Assembly (NCBI RefSeq): GCF_030269925.1
Contig: NC_085121.1
Span: 761,501-825,500 of the forward strand
DNA: 64,000 nucleotides
Origin: Bombyx mori
Taxonomy: Eukaryota; Arthropoda; Insecta; Lepidoptera; Bombycidae
Direction of reading: 5' to 3'
Shown: positions 43,151 to 54,292 of the stretch, in pieces
Layout: each line of letters opens with the position of its first letter
Position numbering within the stretch: the first letter of the stretch is position 1
Position numbers and translations under genes: made by a program
The notes under the pieces: model-generated
What the model was told of the DNA's origin: nothing
What the model saw: the letters and a program-made list of their open reading frames with translations, nothing else
Databases searched by the model: none

Positions 43151-43659
43151 AATATTTTCTTCAATTCTATTTTTTTAATTTGTTATCAATATTATCAAAC
43201 TATATACACATAATATGTTAATGATTATAGTAGAATATAAAACAAATGTATCACGTATCTTTACAATATATTACGTCGCAATGAACTAAAAAAACATCCA
43301 ATCAAAAAACAAAATTAATCTTGTAAAATAGTAACGTGACAAAAAAAAAACAAAGAAAATCTCGCGTATTTAAGTCTGTACGGATAGTACAATCAGGTGT
43401 CCCTTAGTAACAGGACCAGTAGTGGAGTTTCTTTGAAGGCGAATAAGACGATTTTCCAATCCTTATGCGGGAGAAATGTTTCAGCGTCACCCCAAAGAAT
43501 GGTCGTGATGTCAACCGAAGTATTGAAGCCTCAACAATGCAATGTTTTTCGAATTTGATAATACTGTTAGGCTATATGCCTGCCTCCACGTTATTTGCCT
43601 ACCCAACTCCAGAGATGAGACTTGCAAAGCTAAATTCAGTTTAGCTTTGCTTTCAGTTC

Positions 43660-43890
43660 ACTGGTGGTAGGACCTCTTGTGAGTCCGCACGGGTAGGTAC
43701 CACCACCCCGCCTCTATCTGCCAGGAATCAGTAATGCGTTTCGATTGGAAGGGTGGGGTAGCCGTTGTAACTATACTGAGACCTTAGAACTTATACTTCA
43801 AGATGGGTGGCGCATTTACGTTGTAGAAGTTATGGGCTCCAGTAACAAGTGGGCTGTGAGCTCGTCCACCCATCTTAGCAATAAAAAAAA
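43660..43890 (+). mobile_element. Bm1-type SINE, 5'-truncated
   Basis: ACTGGTGGTAGGACC to CATCTTAGCAATAAAAAA; lacks the CACTTAACACCAGG block. Confidence 0.85.
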
Positions 43891-44479
43891 GCTCTGAATG
43901 CACACAGTACCCACATATTCATTATCGAACAAAAATTACAGGTGATTTATTAATTTTATTAATATATATTCAGTTTATCATTTTAATTTTTTAATATTAA
44001 TAAAAATATATTGCTTAAAAATATATTACTTATTATAATTATATTATAGTACTTAAATCTGCTTGAGCCCAATGATTTATTCCGAACGTCCGCAAAGCAT
44101 TTTCAACTACATTTCATTTCTAAGTCATATTTCTTAGGCTTACTTCCATCCGTGCCCTGAGATGACGTGCAATTTATGATATCTGATTTATATACATTAG
44201 GAAAAATAACAGAATTTAATAATACGTTATCGTTATTTGATACGAGACCATTTAAGTTTACAAACTATATAGCTACAGTGTTAAATTATAAATTGGTAAT
44301 AAGAAGACATACGTTGTATGTAGTAACTAAAAAATCATCTTATCATGGAGATGGATCCTCTGATAAACAAACAGGCAAACAAACTCTTTCTATGTACACA
44401 GAACAGTAAATGCAAATATATTTTTTTATTTTTTAATGGTAGTTGGCACAAAAGTGAAGTTTGAATAAATAAACACCTC
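43891..44479. other. Nothing recognised
   Basis: Very AT-rich; the 80-codon frame at 44167-44409 has no family signature. Confidence 0.4.
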
Positions 44480-44825
44480 AGTTGTCCGGGTCTCAGAGGA
44501 AGTGTGAAAGTGATTGATAAATTAAAGAGCGGACGGTTAGCGTGGTGTGGACATGTGATGCGTAGAGAGAAGATGCATGTGACTAGTATGGAAATGGTAG
44601 TACAAGGTAGAGGGGGAAGAGGTCGACCGAAGAAGACACGATGATGATGATGATTCATCCGGCCGATTTCGGCCATGGCGGCTCGGATGGAGTGTGTGAA
44701 TGACCATATGAGAGAGAGAAGAGTGAGTGTTGAGATGACGGCTTATAGAAGAGAATGGAATAGAAAAAATCGCTGTACCGACCCCACCTAGTGGGATAAG
44801 GTGGAGACAAAGAAGAAGAGTTGTC
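44480..44825 (+). pseudogene. RTE-type LINE C-terminus, interrupted
   Basis: Coding runs KSGRLAWCGHVMRREK, then QGRGGRGRPKKT, is broken at about 44642, and resumes VNDHMRERRVSVEMT and AYRREWNRKNRCTDP before a stop and a GAAGAAG end. These are the C-terminal landmarks also seen at 8215-8465. About 46 bp at 44642-44687 (ATG repeats, then CGGCCGATTTCGGCC) are foreign to the frame. Confidence 0.7.
44642..44687. repeat. Short insertion in the RTE relic
   Basis: GATGATGATGATTCATCC followed by the palindrome GGCCGATTTCGGCC. The ATG-type run looks like the terminus of another RTE copy, so the insert may be a minute end fragment. Confidence 0.5.
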
Positions 44826-44877
44826 CGGGTTCATGAGCATGTAAAGTATTCAAAACTTTGGTATACTTAATAAAAAA

Positions 44878-45064
44878 AAAACTTCCTACCTATGCTTGAG
44901 AGGCTATTTCAGCTTCACCCTAACATGTAGATGAGCTCACGGGGCTTAAACCGAAAGTGTTGCTAACCCTGGCCCTAGCAAGAGCAGTGCTTCGCAGAAT
45001 CTCTACCACCGGATCGGAAACGAGACCCACTGAGAAGATCCGGCGAGAAACTCAGTGGGCTGAA
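44878..45064 (-). mobile_element. Jockey-like LINE tail, 5'-truncated
   Basis: Minus strand: AGCCCACTGAGTTTCTCGCC, GGATCTTCTCAGTGGGTC, GAAGCACTGCTCTTGCTAGG, GTGAGCTCATCTAC, GGTAGGAAG. Confidence 0.8.
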
Positions 45065-45395
45065 ATCATAATAATACGAGTAAACAGGAGATTTTTAATT
45101 GAATGTTCCAGCTGTGTGTGGTTCGCGGAAGCCGACCAAAATACGACTCATACAGCGGTCATGAATACGTAAAAATGTATTAACATGTACACCAATATCG
45201 GAAATAATTAGCATAGAAAATATGTAAATGATGTTAAATTTTATTACATTTTATTAATCGACTGATACATTGAATACTTTTTAATTTTGACTAAATTTTT
45301 TTTACAATTAAATGATTTAATTGTGGCGCAGGACACAAATGAACCAGCATCTATGCTCATAAAAAAGGATTTTGTTTTAACGTGACATAAAAAAA
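45065..45395. other. Nothing recognised
   Basis: AT-rich gap between repeats. Confidence 0.4.
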
Positions 45396-45782
45396 TTTTT
45401 TTTTTCATTGCTTAACTAGTGGACGACTCACTTGGCGTTAAGTGGTTACGGAGCCCATAGACATCAACAGTGTAAATTCCGCCATGAGACACGATTTCTG
45501 AATCTCAGTTTTACAGTACAACGGCTAGCTCATCCTTTAGACCGAGACGCATTACTGCTTCGCGGCAGAAATAGGCAGGGTGGTGGTACCTACTTGAGTT
45601 GGCTTCCAAGACAATTGGTTTTTATTAGACGAAGTCATTCCTTCGCCATGGAAGTCATTCGTGAATATTGGTTAAGTACACAGGTCATTGATTCAAAAAA
45701 GCTGCCTGCGGGATTCGAATATCGACACAATTATATCGCTCGATACACAATCGGTTTTCTTATCCTTCAGGCCACGACGACT
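45396..45782 (-). mobile_element. Near full-length Bm1 relative, diverged
   Basis: Minus strand: head GTCGTCGTGGCCTGAAGGAT with ATATTCGAATCCCGCAGGCA as B-box region, middle GAATGACTTCCATGGCGAAG, tail with GGCAGGGTGGTGGTACC in reverse, T-run at 45396-45405. Shares the CATCAACA and TTTTACAGTACAACGG variants with 19362-19555, so it represents a subgroup distinct from the young copies. Confidence 0.75.
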
Positions 45783-46504
45783 TCATTACATTGGTATTTG
45801 AACAGTTGACAGCTGACCCGCAAGAACAATAAATGTTAAAACCAAGATAGCCAGTATCGGCCGGCGTCTGTAGCGCCAAAAACGGCCATGAACCAATTTT
45901 TCCGTCTATCAAGTCTTATATTAATCTATCTTTTCAATAAAATATCAGCCTCTAGTGAATAAAATAAAATGAATGTAAAATAAAACGGCCTTATGGTGGT
46001 GCACGAAATTCGTTTGTACAAGTGACCGATGTATACAAACAGAACATATTTTTTTCATTCAAATTTTAATTATTTTGTTAAACATATTGCATTACATTTT
46101 GACGTGCAGTCAAGTTTTATCTCAAAATTTTTGTTCGAATAGTACTCATCACATTAAAAACATTGAAACTATACATTTCCGAGCGAAAACGCACGTGATA
46201 TCTAGAGCTAAGGCTACTTATTTGCGAAGCGAACTATTTTTGTTTCATGAAACAAATATTTTAAGTATTTTTCCAAGCTCTCTCAAGTAGACATTATTAA
46301 AAACAGTCTTACCGTAATATATTTTTATGAAATAAAACTAATTATTATTATTAAATTAATCACTAAGAATGAAATTAAATTTAAATCGGATCACCATTTT
46401 ATACTTCCGTTATCACGAATGCTAGTCTTAATCAAGTTGAACGTTCAAAAACACTTTTATTTACAAATATATGTCTATGACAAGGTAAAGATCCTCTTAT
46501 CATT
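45783..46504. other. No gene recognised
   Basis: AT-rich; a 71-codon frame (46075-46290) has no match. Confidence 0.4.
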
Positions 46505-47150
46505 AATTTTTTTGTTATTGTCCTCATGGGCAGACAATGATATGGTCTAGCTTCATCACCTATTGATGTCAGTGATTACCATCGCCTATGGATGTCAGAA
46601 ATGCCAGCAGCAGAGCCAAGCCGCTGCCCAGTGTTAAGTACTCTGCACAAGCCTTATAAAATGACATTCTGACTTGTCCCCTTGAACGTGGGTAACGTTG
46701 AGGTCACTTATTATTAAAAAGGTGAATTACTTAATATATTTCGAGTTCGCGACTGCGAAACCTTCGGCTGCAATGTCGTTCTGCGGTTACACTGTTATCC
46801 TTAATGGTACGATTTATTTTTAGTTGTGCTCTAACTAAAAGGCGTTCGTATAGTAAACATGGAATCTGTCCACGGGTCTTAGCTAGACGCCAGCATGCTT
46901 GGTGAGATGGCGCGAGTCCTTTTAAGTAACTTTCCCACCTTTTATTTCGGGCTTCGTCTAGGCGATATTTGACATCCTGATGTAGACGACGCGTCCGGAT
47001 CCGATTTGATTCGGTGAGATAGCAAGCGTAAGCTCGGATTGACGTGTTCCTAACTCTTCGAAGATCCCTGTGCTGGTTGGGAAGACTCAACGCCGTGGAA
47101 GAAGTCCTCCACATTGACTTGGTGAGGCGCATTGCCTATCGCGGTGGACA
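46505..47150 (-). pseudogene. Jockey-clade LINE relic, internally deleted
   Basis: 47132-46731 on the minus strand codes the linker between endonuclease and reverse transcriptase: ALSLPNQHRDLRRVRNTS, KYRLDEARNKRWESYLKGL, APSHQACWRLAKTRG. RWESYL followed by W-x-LAK is the usual jockey pattern. 46660-46505 is a diverged family-B tail in the same orientation. The whole RT domain (about 2 kb) is missing between them, so this is a deleted copy or two adjoining fragments. Confidence 0.7.
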
Positions 47151-47575
47151 AGTGATTTGTCAGGTTACATTTAATAGCAGTAGAATTCCTGTTTATTAAG
47201 CCAAAGGGAACGAAGAATTAAGTCACAGAAAGACTCGGAAAGATCAGTTTTATACACCAAATGACTTTGTGGATGTAACGCTTATATTCCCTTTAAGCAG
47301 AGTCGCGTTGATGCTTCGTAGTGGACATAGACATAATGGCATTTCTGCTTTCTCATTACCATCTGTCATATTCGAAGATGAGACCTTCAGTCCAGGAAGT
47401 CGGCGTCCTGGGTCGTTTAGAAGTTGAAAGTCTAGCTATCGGGGTGCCTTTGTGGTCTCCGGTTTGATTATTCTAACCGCATAAATAAACGGTAGTATTT
47501 ATGGCTTCATTCAGTGTCTTCACTAGTTCAACAAGTTCATTAAATATAACTAAAGCAACAGAAGTCGAAGTTTGA
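47151..47575. other. No gene recognised
   Basis: 47340-47460 (ATTCGAAGATGAGACC, CAGTCCAGGAAGTCGGCG) is balanced in composition and may be another LINE piece; not assignable. Confidence 0.35.
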
Positions 47576-47767
47576 AGTCTTCGTGGCCTAAAGGATAAAA
47601 CGTCCAGTGCATTCGTATCTAGCGATGCACCGGTGTTCGAATCCCGCAGGCGGGTACCAATTTTTCTAATGAAATATGTACTTAACAAATGTTCACGATT
47701 GACTACCACGGTGAAGGAATAACATCATGTAAATCAAACCCGCAAAATTATAATTTGTGAAATTACT
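47576..47767 (+). mobile_element. Bm1-type SINE head and middle, no tail
   Basis: AGTCTTCGTGGCCTAAAGGA, CGGTGTTCGAATCCCGCAGG, GTTCACGATTGACTACC, AATTTGTGAAATTACTA, stopping exactly where most tail-only copies begin (ACTGGTGG). It is the complementary half of the common truncated form. Confidence 0.8.
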
Positions 47768-48828
47768 ATATCGTCTCCTCGACGAAGCAGATCCGGGTTC
47801 GATTCCTTAGCGAAGGCCGCCGCATTTGGGACGTTTGTTTAACAATGACGTGGAGCTGTGTGGAGTACAATTTCAAAACTACGCACTTTCGTTATGTACA
47901 TAATAACTGAAAGCACAACAAGTCTTCGCGAGGTGCTTTTAATCCTTAACTGTTTAGACAGATAAATTACGAAAATCAAAACACTGTCGTCTAACATTGC
48001 CTTCCTAGGAGTTTTCATTTTATGACTACCTTGTAAAGCTCTATCGTATCCCGCTGGGCGTTTAAGTTAGTGTGAACACCATAACTTTATAACTGGCTTT
48101 TGCATTTTTCTCCAGTCGCTTTAGAATACCATTGAGACATCGGGCTCATGTCGATATCGGAATTTACATTGTGATGTCTGTGGACTATGTTAAGCATTTA
48201 TAATATCAACAGAACAGCGATCGCGACTGGCAAGTTAAAGAGAAACAAAATTAGTCTCGTGAGCATTCGTGAGTGCTCGTGAACACACGTGAGTTTTACT
48301 GGTATCGTGAGCACATATGCGTTGCCGTGACAAATCATCGTGCCTTTTATTTATTTGAAGGCTTAATCTGTAGTTTCTTTTATACGCCGCGCGTTTGTCC
48401 GTGAAAGTCTCACCAGACGATGATCAGGTCCAAAACACCTCAGACTTTGACCTCGTTAAGTAAAACAAGTCGCAGAAGGCAGGTCGATGATCAATATTTA
48501 AAATTAAACATTTACTACATTCAATTAAGCCACAATTGTAGTCTGTGTAACGTGTGCCCGATTCATACACAGGCGGGAGACGAGAGTAAACTCAGACGAA
48601 ATGTTTCCGCAATGGCTGCGACCGAGAATCGAATCTGAACCTCGAGATAAGATTAGTAACCATTACAACTGACAAGGCTAAAACACCCAACCAACTAACC
48701 TCTGTAACCACTAGGGCTCACGGCGTCGCGGCCACCCACACCGAGATGCGACATCGATCCCAGATTGCAAATGAAGAATTTCCCGCTCTTCAAATCTCAA
48801 TCGATTACAGGGACGTAAAGTGTTTTTT
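47768..48828. other. No gene; tRNA-like B-boxes
   Basis: AGATCCGGGTTCGATTCCTT at 47790-47809 is a good B-box; 48600-48665 on the minus strand has GGTTCAGATTCGATTC. Both are probably decayed SINEs. A 72-codon frame at 48420-48638 has no family signature. Confidence 0.35.
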
Positions 48829-49074
48829 ACTGGTGGTAGGACCTCTTGTGAGTCCGCACGGGTAGGTACCACCGCCCCGCCTATTTCTGCCGTGAAGCAG
48901 TAATGCGTTTCGGTTTGAAGGGTGGGGCAGCCGTTGAAACTATACTGAGACCTTAGAACTTATATCTCAAGGTGGGTGGCGCATTTACGCTGTAGATGTC
49001 TATGGGCTCCAGTAACCACTTAACACCAGGTGGGCTGTGAGCTCGTCCAAACATCTAAGCAATAAAAAAAAAAA
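48829..49074 (+). mobile_element. Bm1-type SINE, 5'-truncated
   Basis: Very clean tail, ACTGGTGGTAGG to AAGCAATAAAAAAAAAA; among the least diverged in the window. Confidence 0.9.
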
Positions 49075-50479
49075 GTGAGAGATTGACGATACCAAACCGT
49101 ATGGCTTCACAAAAACCGGCAGTATTAAAATTCTAGAGAAAAATTAAGGAAATACACCGACTATGCCATTAACCCTGACATTAATCTCATACGTTTGACA
49201 ATCGACAGTCTGTCCTCCAAACGGCAAAGCCTCTGAACGGTAAAGATTTTAACAAAGGTCTCACGTGAGGTTCAGCAATGATTGACCATTGACACTAAAG
49301 CTGCTTTCAAATTACGCTATAATATAATAGCATTTAGTAAATAGCACAACAATATCGCGTACCATATTGTTATGGACACGTTCACACTGTACTGTACTAT
49401 ATATTATTGGCTTACTTACGGCACTATAGTATAGTGTAGTCTGAAAGCAGCTTTAGACGTAAATGCTACCGGCTAGCTTTGTCGAAGTCCTACTTGCGTA
49501 TTACGCCTTTTCTACCTTTAAAGACCGAAATGACTAGAAGAGATTTTGAAAGATTATCCATCGTACTTTTTTTTTATTACAACAATGCTCATATGAGTGA
49601 ATGAAAAACCCTTAAGAATTGTGCCCAATTGTTCGGCAATAGTTCGTGCAGTCTGCGTAATTCAGAGAGATAACTGAGCAAGGTCACTGCCTAAACACCA
49701 GCTCGATGATTGTATGCCTTAATTGCTATTTTAGTTCGACCTTAAGAATAAAGTGTGTTGCACATTAGAGGATTTTGTCGCTGCGACACTGAAGCCATTC
49801 TGTCGGTCTTTTCACGTTTCGCCGGAAAATTCGTTTTCTAGAGAATTACGTTTATAGTAGTATAATTAATAGTGATGGCAATTTCGAGGTCAAAACTTAA
49901 GAAAAAACGTTGCTATTAATTAATTAGTCTATTCAATTTAAATTTGATAGAAATGTAGATATTTTTAATGTTTTTTATATATTATTTTATACATTACATG
50001 TAGCATACAAGTGGAATACATAATTTTGTTATTAAAATTAAATTACTTATTACATGAAGAAAAAATATTAATAATAAATAAAAACGTAAGTATACCGGAC
50101 TACCGGAGCTTATACAATAAACAGCGAAACAATATAATTTAGATTCTGTTTATTCTATAAATCAATATGTGCAATAATTCATAGTTTGTATCACAACTAG
50201 TTAATTTATTTGAGAAAATAACAAACTAACGCAAGATCAAACCGTACATATATTTATTCAAATGTGTATTACCAAAATATGTACGCTAATAATATGTACT
50301 CCTTACTGAAATATTTTGACATGAACGATGCAATGCTTACTTATGAATTTTTAAAACAGAGTTATTTAGTTGACGCATGTTATCACAATGTCAACATTTT
50401 TTTTTTCTCAGTAACAAAAAAGATTACTTTGTCAATAAAGTAATACATAGAACATAACGATGATTGTTTTGTTACTTAC
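49075..50479. other. 1.4 kb, no gene recognised
   Basis: AT-rich. 49290-49460 contains related words AAGCTGCTTTCAAATTACG and, inverted, GTCTGAAAGCAGCTTTAGAC, suggesting a roughly 150-bp inverted-repeat element. Confidence 0.4.
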
Positions 50480-50546
50480 CAAGTCCAAAAAGCAATCCAA
50501 AAGGTTCACTGATCCTTCCAACACATCCACACAAAAAAATATTCAT
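50480..50546 (-). CDS. Candidate first coding exon
   Basis: Minus strand: ATG at 50546 opens MNIFLCGCVGRISEP followed by hydrophobic GLLFGL; the only open frame reaches GGACTTG and a consensus GTAAGT donor at 50479-50474, one base into a codon. Upstream (50560-50850) is repeat-free and becomes strongly CpG-rich, as expected of a 5' UTR and promoter, and contains a short upstream ORF. The exit phase fits the entry phase of 698-786, where the frame would stop after 18 residues. I do not recognise the peptide; it could be a non-coding first exon. Confidence 0.3.
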
Positions 50547-50689
50547 GAAACTCAAAAAAAAAAACCTGGCATATAACGAAAAATCTTTTGTCAAAAAATT
50601 CCAAAAAAGCACTCTCAAAACTGCTGTCACTGTCAAAGGTTTGTTTTTTTACTTCGTTCTCGTAAACAAATTCACGTCTCACGGAGTTC

Positions 50690-50850
50690 CAAAACGTTGT
50701 AGGCTGCGCTCGTACGTCGAGCTGTTTGTGAGAGCGGGGCGTCGCTCACTGACGTCCGCATCCGACGGCGGCTCACGAGTCACTGAACTGGTCACACCGC
50801 GCCCCTGTCGGCGTGCGGAGGCCGATCGCGTGTATTATTACAACGGCACT
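50690..50850 (-). promoter_or_regulatory. CpG-rich island, candidate promoter
   Basis: Dense CpG (ACGTCCGCATCCGACGGCGG, GCGCCCCTGTCGGCGTGCGG) with no repeat match. It lies 150-300 bp upstream of the minus-strand ATG at 50546. The plus-strand frame 50464-50874 crossing it has no family signature and is probably an effect of composition. Confidence 0.35.
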
Positions 50851-51453
50851 AATGTTATCATTGTGGAACCCTGAAATTGACGAAAATGAATTAGGTCAAA
50901 ATGCCTCCCATCCAATAAACAGTTCAATTTTTTACATAACAGTACCTTCAGACTGATTTAATCCGTTAAAAGTTTTCTGAGTACGCTTAGCACGTGTTTT
51001 CATTGTAGAATTCTAAATACTGTATTATACTTTTAGACAAATCTGGCCTAAAGTCCCCAAATCAATGCGCGGCACGCTCCTCACATTATGAAAGGTTTTT
51101 CCACGAATATCCGATTATGTTTGTCGGCAAAAACAAAATTACTGGCGATTTAGGATTTTTAAATAAATGAAAGAGCTTTATGTCAAAATCTAAAAGGTTA
51201 CTTACATATTGATTTTCTTGACTAGAGAAAATCTGATTATAACGTAAAACCGTTACAATTTTGAGGCTAAACATGTACCTAATTTTGTCTTTTCCCAATA
51301 ATTGGGCTGGAAATACCAGAGTATAGATTATACTGATAAATTTCATTGCGATATCCATCCAGTTTCAGATTGATGACTAACGCTAATCTTATCAAGTGTA
51401 CTTGGAACTGAAAAATTAATTAAAGAAAATATAATCGGAAATTTTAAATTAGA

Positions 51454-51915
51454 TCAAACGGGCGAACCTGAAGACACACCTGATATTAGCCGGCCAACAG
51501 CGAATATTGACACGACAATTAAAATACAAAAATAATACGAAAATATTGAACCTCTTACATGAGACTTTAGCCAAAAGCATAAATTATTTATGATACTGTG
51601 ACTAATTGCTTTAGTCCGCCTATAAATAGTTGACCACGTTTGACCCAGCGCTTGGCCCATCATCTAGAATCTTCAAATTTTTGGCAACGAAGTTACTGGA
51701 CTTATAGTAACTAGTGGTAGTTCCTCGGGCGTGGCGTGAGCTTTCGAACGCGAAGCTTTTGCGCGTTCCGTTCTAAAGAATACGACTTCAGTTTTTCCAA
51801 TGGAACTGAGACTCAATTTCAATTCTTGAGATGAGCAGCTGAATTCAAATGGTATCGTGGATGCAGTTTTACGAGAAGCTATATAGTATTGTATCGAAAT
51901 TAATACCAAACGCAA
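51454..51915 (-). pseudogene. Two in-frame ORFs split by two stops
   Basis: One minus-strand frame runs about 154 codons from 51915 to 51454 with only TGA (51673) and TAG (51664) close together in the middle. The first half (80 codons) is Ser/Lys-rich (FSCSSQELKLSLSSIGKTE, RTERAKASRSKAHATPEEL); the second begins MMGQALGQTW and has a membrane-like FSYYFCILIVVSIFAVG near its end. No matching copy in the window and no family recognised. It may be a decayed gene, a decayed transposon ORF, or chance. Confidence 0.3.
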
Positions 51916-51950
51916 ATGCTCGACCCATTAAGCAGCAATTATATCTTCTA

Positions 51951-52200
51951 CTAGCTGACCCGGCAGACTTCGTAGTGCCTCAATCGATAAATAAAAGACC
52001 TAAACTTTTGTATAAAATAAATTTAAAACAAACAAAATGAATCCGTCCGACGTTTAATTCCGAACATTTTCATGCTTAAGTCTACCTTTTAAACCTTCTC
52101 TGGACCTCCACAAATAATTCAAGACCAAAATTAGCCAAATCGGTCCAGCTGTTCTCTTAGCGAGACTAACGAACAGCAATTCATTTATATATATTAACTC
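51951..52200 (+). mobile_element. CTAG-type repeat, subtype 3
   Basis: Starts TACTAGCTGACCCGGCAGAC with TTCGTAGTGCC, has AATTAGCCAAATCGGTCCAG, TGTTCTCTTAGCGAGACTAA and ends ATTTATATATATTA. The CTAGCTGACCCGGC opening is one I recall from many arthropod genomes. Confidence 0.6.
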
Positions 52201-52876
52201 ATTATATTCAATATATTAATTCATTATATTCAATTTATTTAAATACTAACATAGTTCGTAAGTTCTTTGTAATACTAACACAATATGAGACTGATGTCTT
52301 GAAATAAAAGGTTTTTATTTTTATTTATTATATTAAGGCTTCTTCACTTGTATCTCAATCGTGCAGAAAATCAATATTAAATAATCGTCACCAATTTTCA
52401 ATGATGCGTTTTATCAATGAAATGATTTTCCAAGGGCCGTAATTCTGACAAAAATTATCTTATAAAAGAAACTGAACATGATAAACATTGTCATTCTTCT
52501 CCTTTGTCGGTATTGCTCTTGACTGAGTGATCCTGGTCACCACTTCAGGTGTTGGTGGCAAGCTGGACACTGTCATTACCAGATCTGAATATTAGAAAAT
52601 TGAAAATTTAGCTTGGTTTTTTTTTTCTACCGAACAACTAACTTCCTACGAGTCGCAATATGTTCAAAATTACTCAAAAATTTGGATCTATTTTTATGTC
52701 CCTTAATTTTAACTATTAATGTGCTAGTGTTCGTCAAATTATCGAAATTCGACCGTTATCATTGTTACCACAAGATTCATTCTATGTATTATTGTTAAAA
52801 TATTGTATTGATATTTATTAAAAGTTTTGAAAAAAAACAAGTTTATTTTCGTTTATTTATTAAAACTTTTTCATAT
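52201..52876. other. No gene recognised
   Basis: AT-rich; TTCATTATATTCAAT units at 52198-52235 form a short imperfect tandem. Confidence 0.4.
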
Positions 52877-53150
52877 TTTTTTTCCTACCTATTATAGTAA
52901 CCTCGAGGGGTTATTCTAGATTCACCGAAATAGTAGGTGAGCTCGCGGGGCTCAAACCTGACGACGTTACTAACATGAACCCTAGGAAGAGCCGTGCTTC
53001 GCAGAATCTACCACCGGATCGGAAACGCGACTCACTGAAAGATCCGGCGAGAAAGTCAGTGGGCTGTGTCTGTGGGTTAATTTACTCGCCGAGACCTTCG
53101 TTGCAAGTGACGGGTTCGACAAGAACGATGCTCGGCTCTTCAATAGATAA
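52877..53150 (-). mobile_element. Jockey-like LINE tail, longer copy
   Basis: Minus strand includes the region just after the ORF (GAGCCGAGCATCGTTCTTGT, CGAACCCGTCACTTGCAACG) then ACAGCCCACTGACTTTCTCG and the standard tail to GGTAGGAAAAAAA. Confidence 0.8.
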
Positions 53151-53293
53151 TCGTTGCCCAATATAGATGAAAATGGCACGTAACTTTCTTTAAATTTTTT
53201 TACAGTAAAAGCTTTTTACTCGCGTAGGTATATGTTCCGCCAAGATGCCGCAAATGCAGAAACCGTACATAGGGAATGATGATTTACATATCT

Positions 53294-53590
53294 AGTCATC
53301 GTGTCCTAAAGGATAAGAAGACCCGCAAAATTATAATTTGCGTAATACTGGTGGTAGGGCCTCTTGTGAGTCCGCGTGGGTAGGTACCACCGCCCTGCCT
53401 ATTTCTGCCGTGAAGCAGTAGTGCGTTTCAGTTTGAAGGGTGGGACAGCCGTTGTAACTATACTGAGACCTTAGAACTTATATATCAAGGTGGGTGGCGC
53501 ATTTACGTTGTAGATGTCTAAGGGCTTCAGTAACCACTTAACACCAGGCGGGCTGTGACCTCCTCGACCCATCTAAGCAATAAAAAAAAA
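53294..53590 (+). mobile_element. Bm1-type SINE with internal deletion
   Basis: Head GTCATCGTGTCCTAAAGGAT is joined directly to AGACCCGCAAAATTATAATT and the full tail; the B-box and about 130 bp of body are missing. Confidence 0.8.
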
Positions 53591-53630
53591 TCTTATTATA
53601 GGAAGTATGTTCCTAGGTAAAAAAAAAAAA

Positions 53631-53942
53631 TGTGTGCGTGTACTAGTGTACACACGTAAGAAGTGAAACTTGTTTATGGCCTTATTTTTCGAAAAATGAT
53701 CTACATGCAACTTTCTAGAAATTGGTTAAATAAAGTTAAATTAGATAAAGTTTAAACAAAAGGATTTTATTATCATAGACATGAATACAAAAAAGTTAAA
53801 TTAGATAAAGTTTAAACAAAAGGATTTTATTATCATAGACATGAATACAAAAAAGATGGCGCGTAACGGAAAAATGTGACGCGTAACCGAAAAATGTGAC
53901 GGTAAATTTTTTTCCAACGCCGATAAGGAAGTTTCACTTCAA
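53631..53942 (+). repeat. 312-bp young repeat, copy 2
   Basis: Base-for-base like 15175-15486, including the 60-bp tandem pair, apart from A-to-G near the right end (GATAAGGAAG for GATAAAGAAG). Same orientation, 38 kb away, with different flanks beyond a shared A-run. Confidence 0.75.
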
Positions 53943-53956
53943 CAAGTACATATCTA

Positions 53957-54255
53957 CTCTAGCTTGTGCCCCGTCCGCTTCGCTTCACTAAAAACCATAT
54001 TAGTGGTGGTCCAATGCTACGGCAAGTATATATACAGAATTTGATATCAATTCGAACACTGGTTCAAAGGAAAAATCACTGCCACCAGCGCCACCTATCC
54101 GGCACTACTATAATTATGTTCGTCAGAGTGGTCATGTCGCCCTTTATATACTCGTGTGTACCTACAAAGTTTCATATCTATTGAACTAACAGTTCTCGAG
54201 TTTTAGGTGAACACACATACAAACATACATTGTATTTTATATACATAGATAGATA
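53957..54255 (+). mobile_element. CTAG-type repeat, subtype 4
   Basis: Starts CTCTAGCTTGTGCCCCGTCC with GCTTCGCTTC; has AAAGTTTCATATCTATTGAA, TAACAGTTCTCGAGTTTTAG, CACACATACAAACATAC and ends TATACATAGATAGATAAGA. Confidence 0.55.
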
Positions 54256-54292
54256 AGATACACTCATAATTAAGTGAAGTAAATTGTCCCCT

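Noticed and set aside
50464..50874. 136-codon plus-strand ORF as a gene
   Set aside because: Lysine-rich low-complexity start running through a CpG island; no domain, and the opposite strand has a better exon model.
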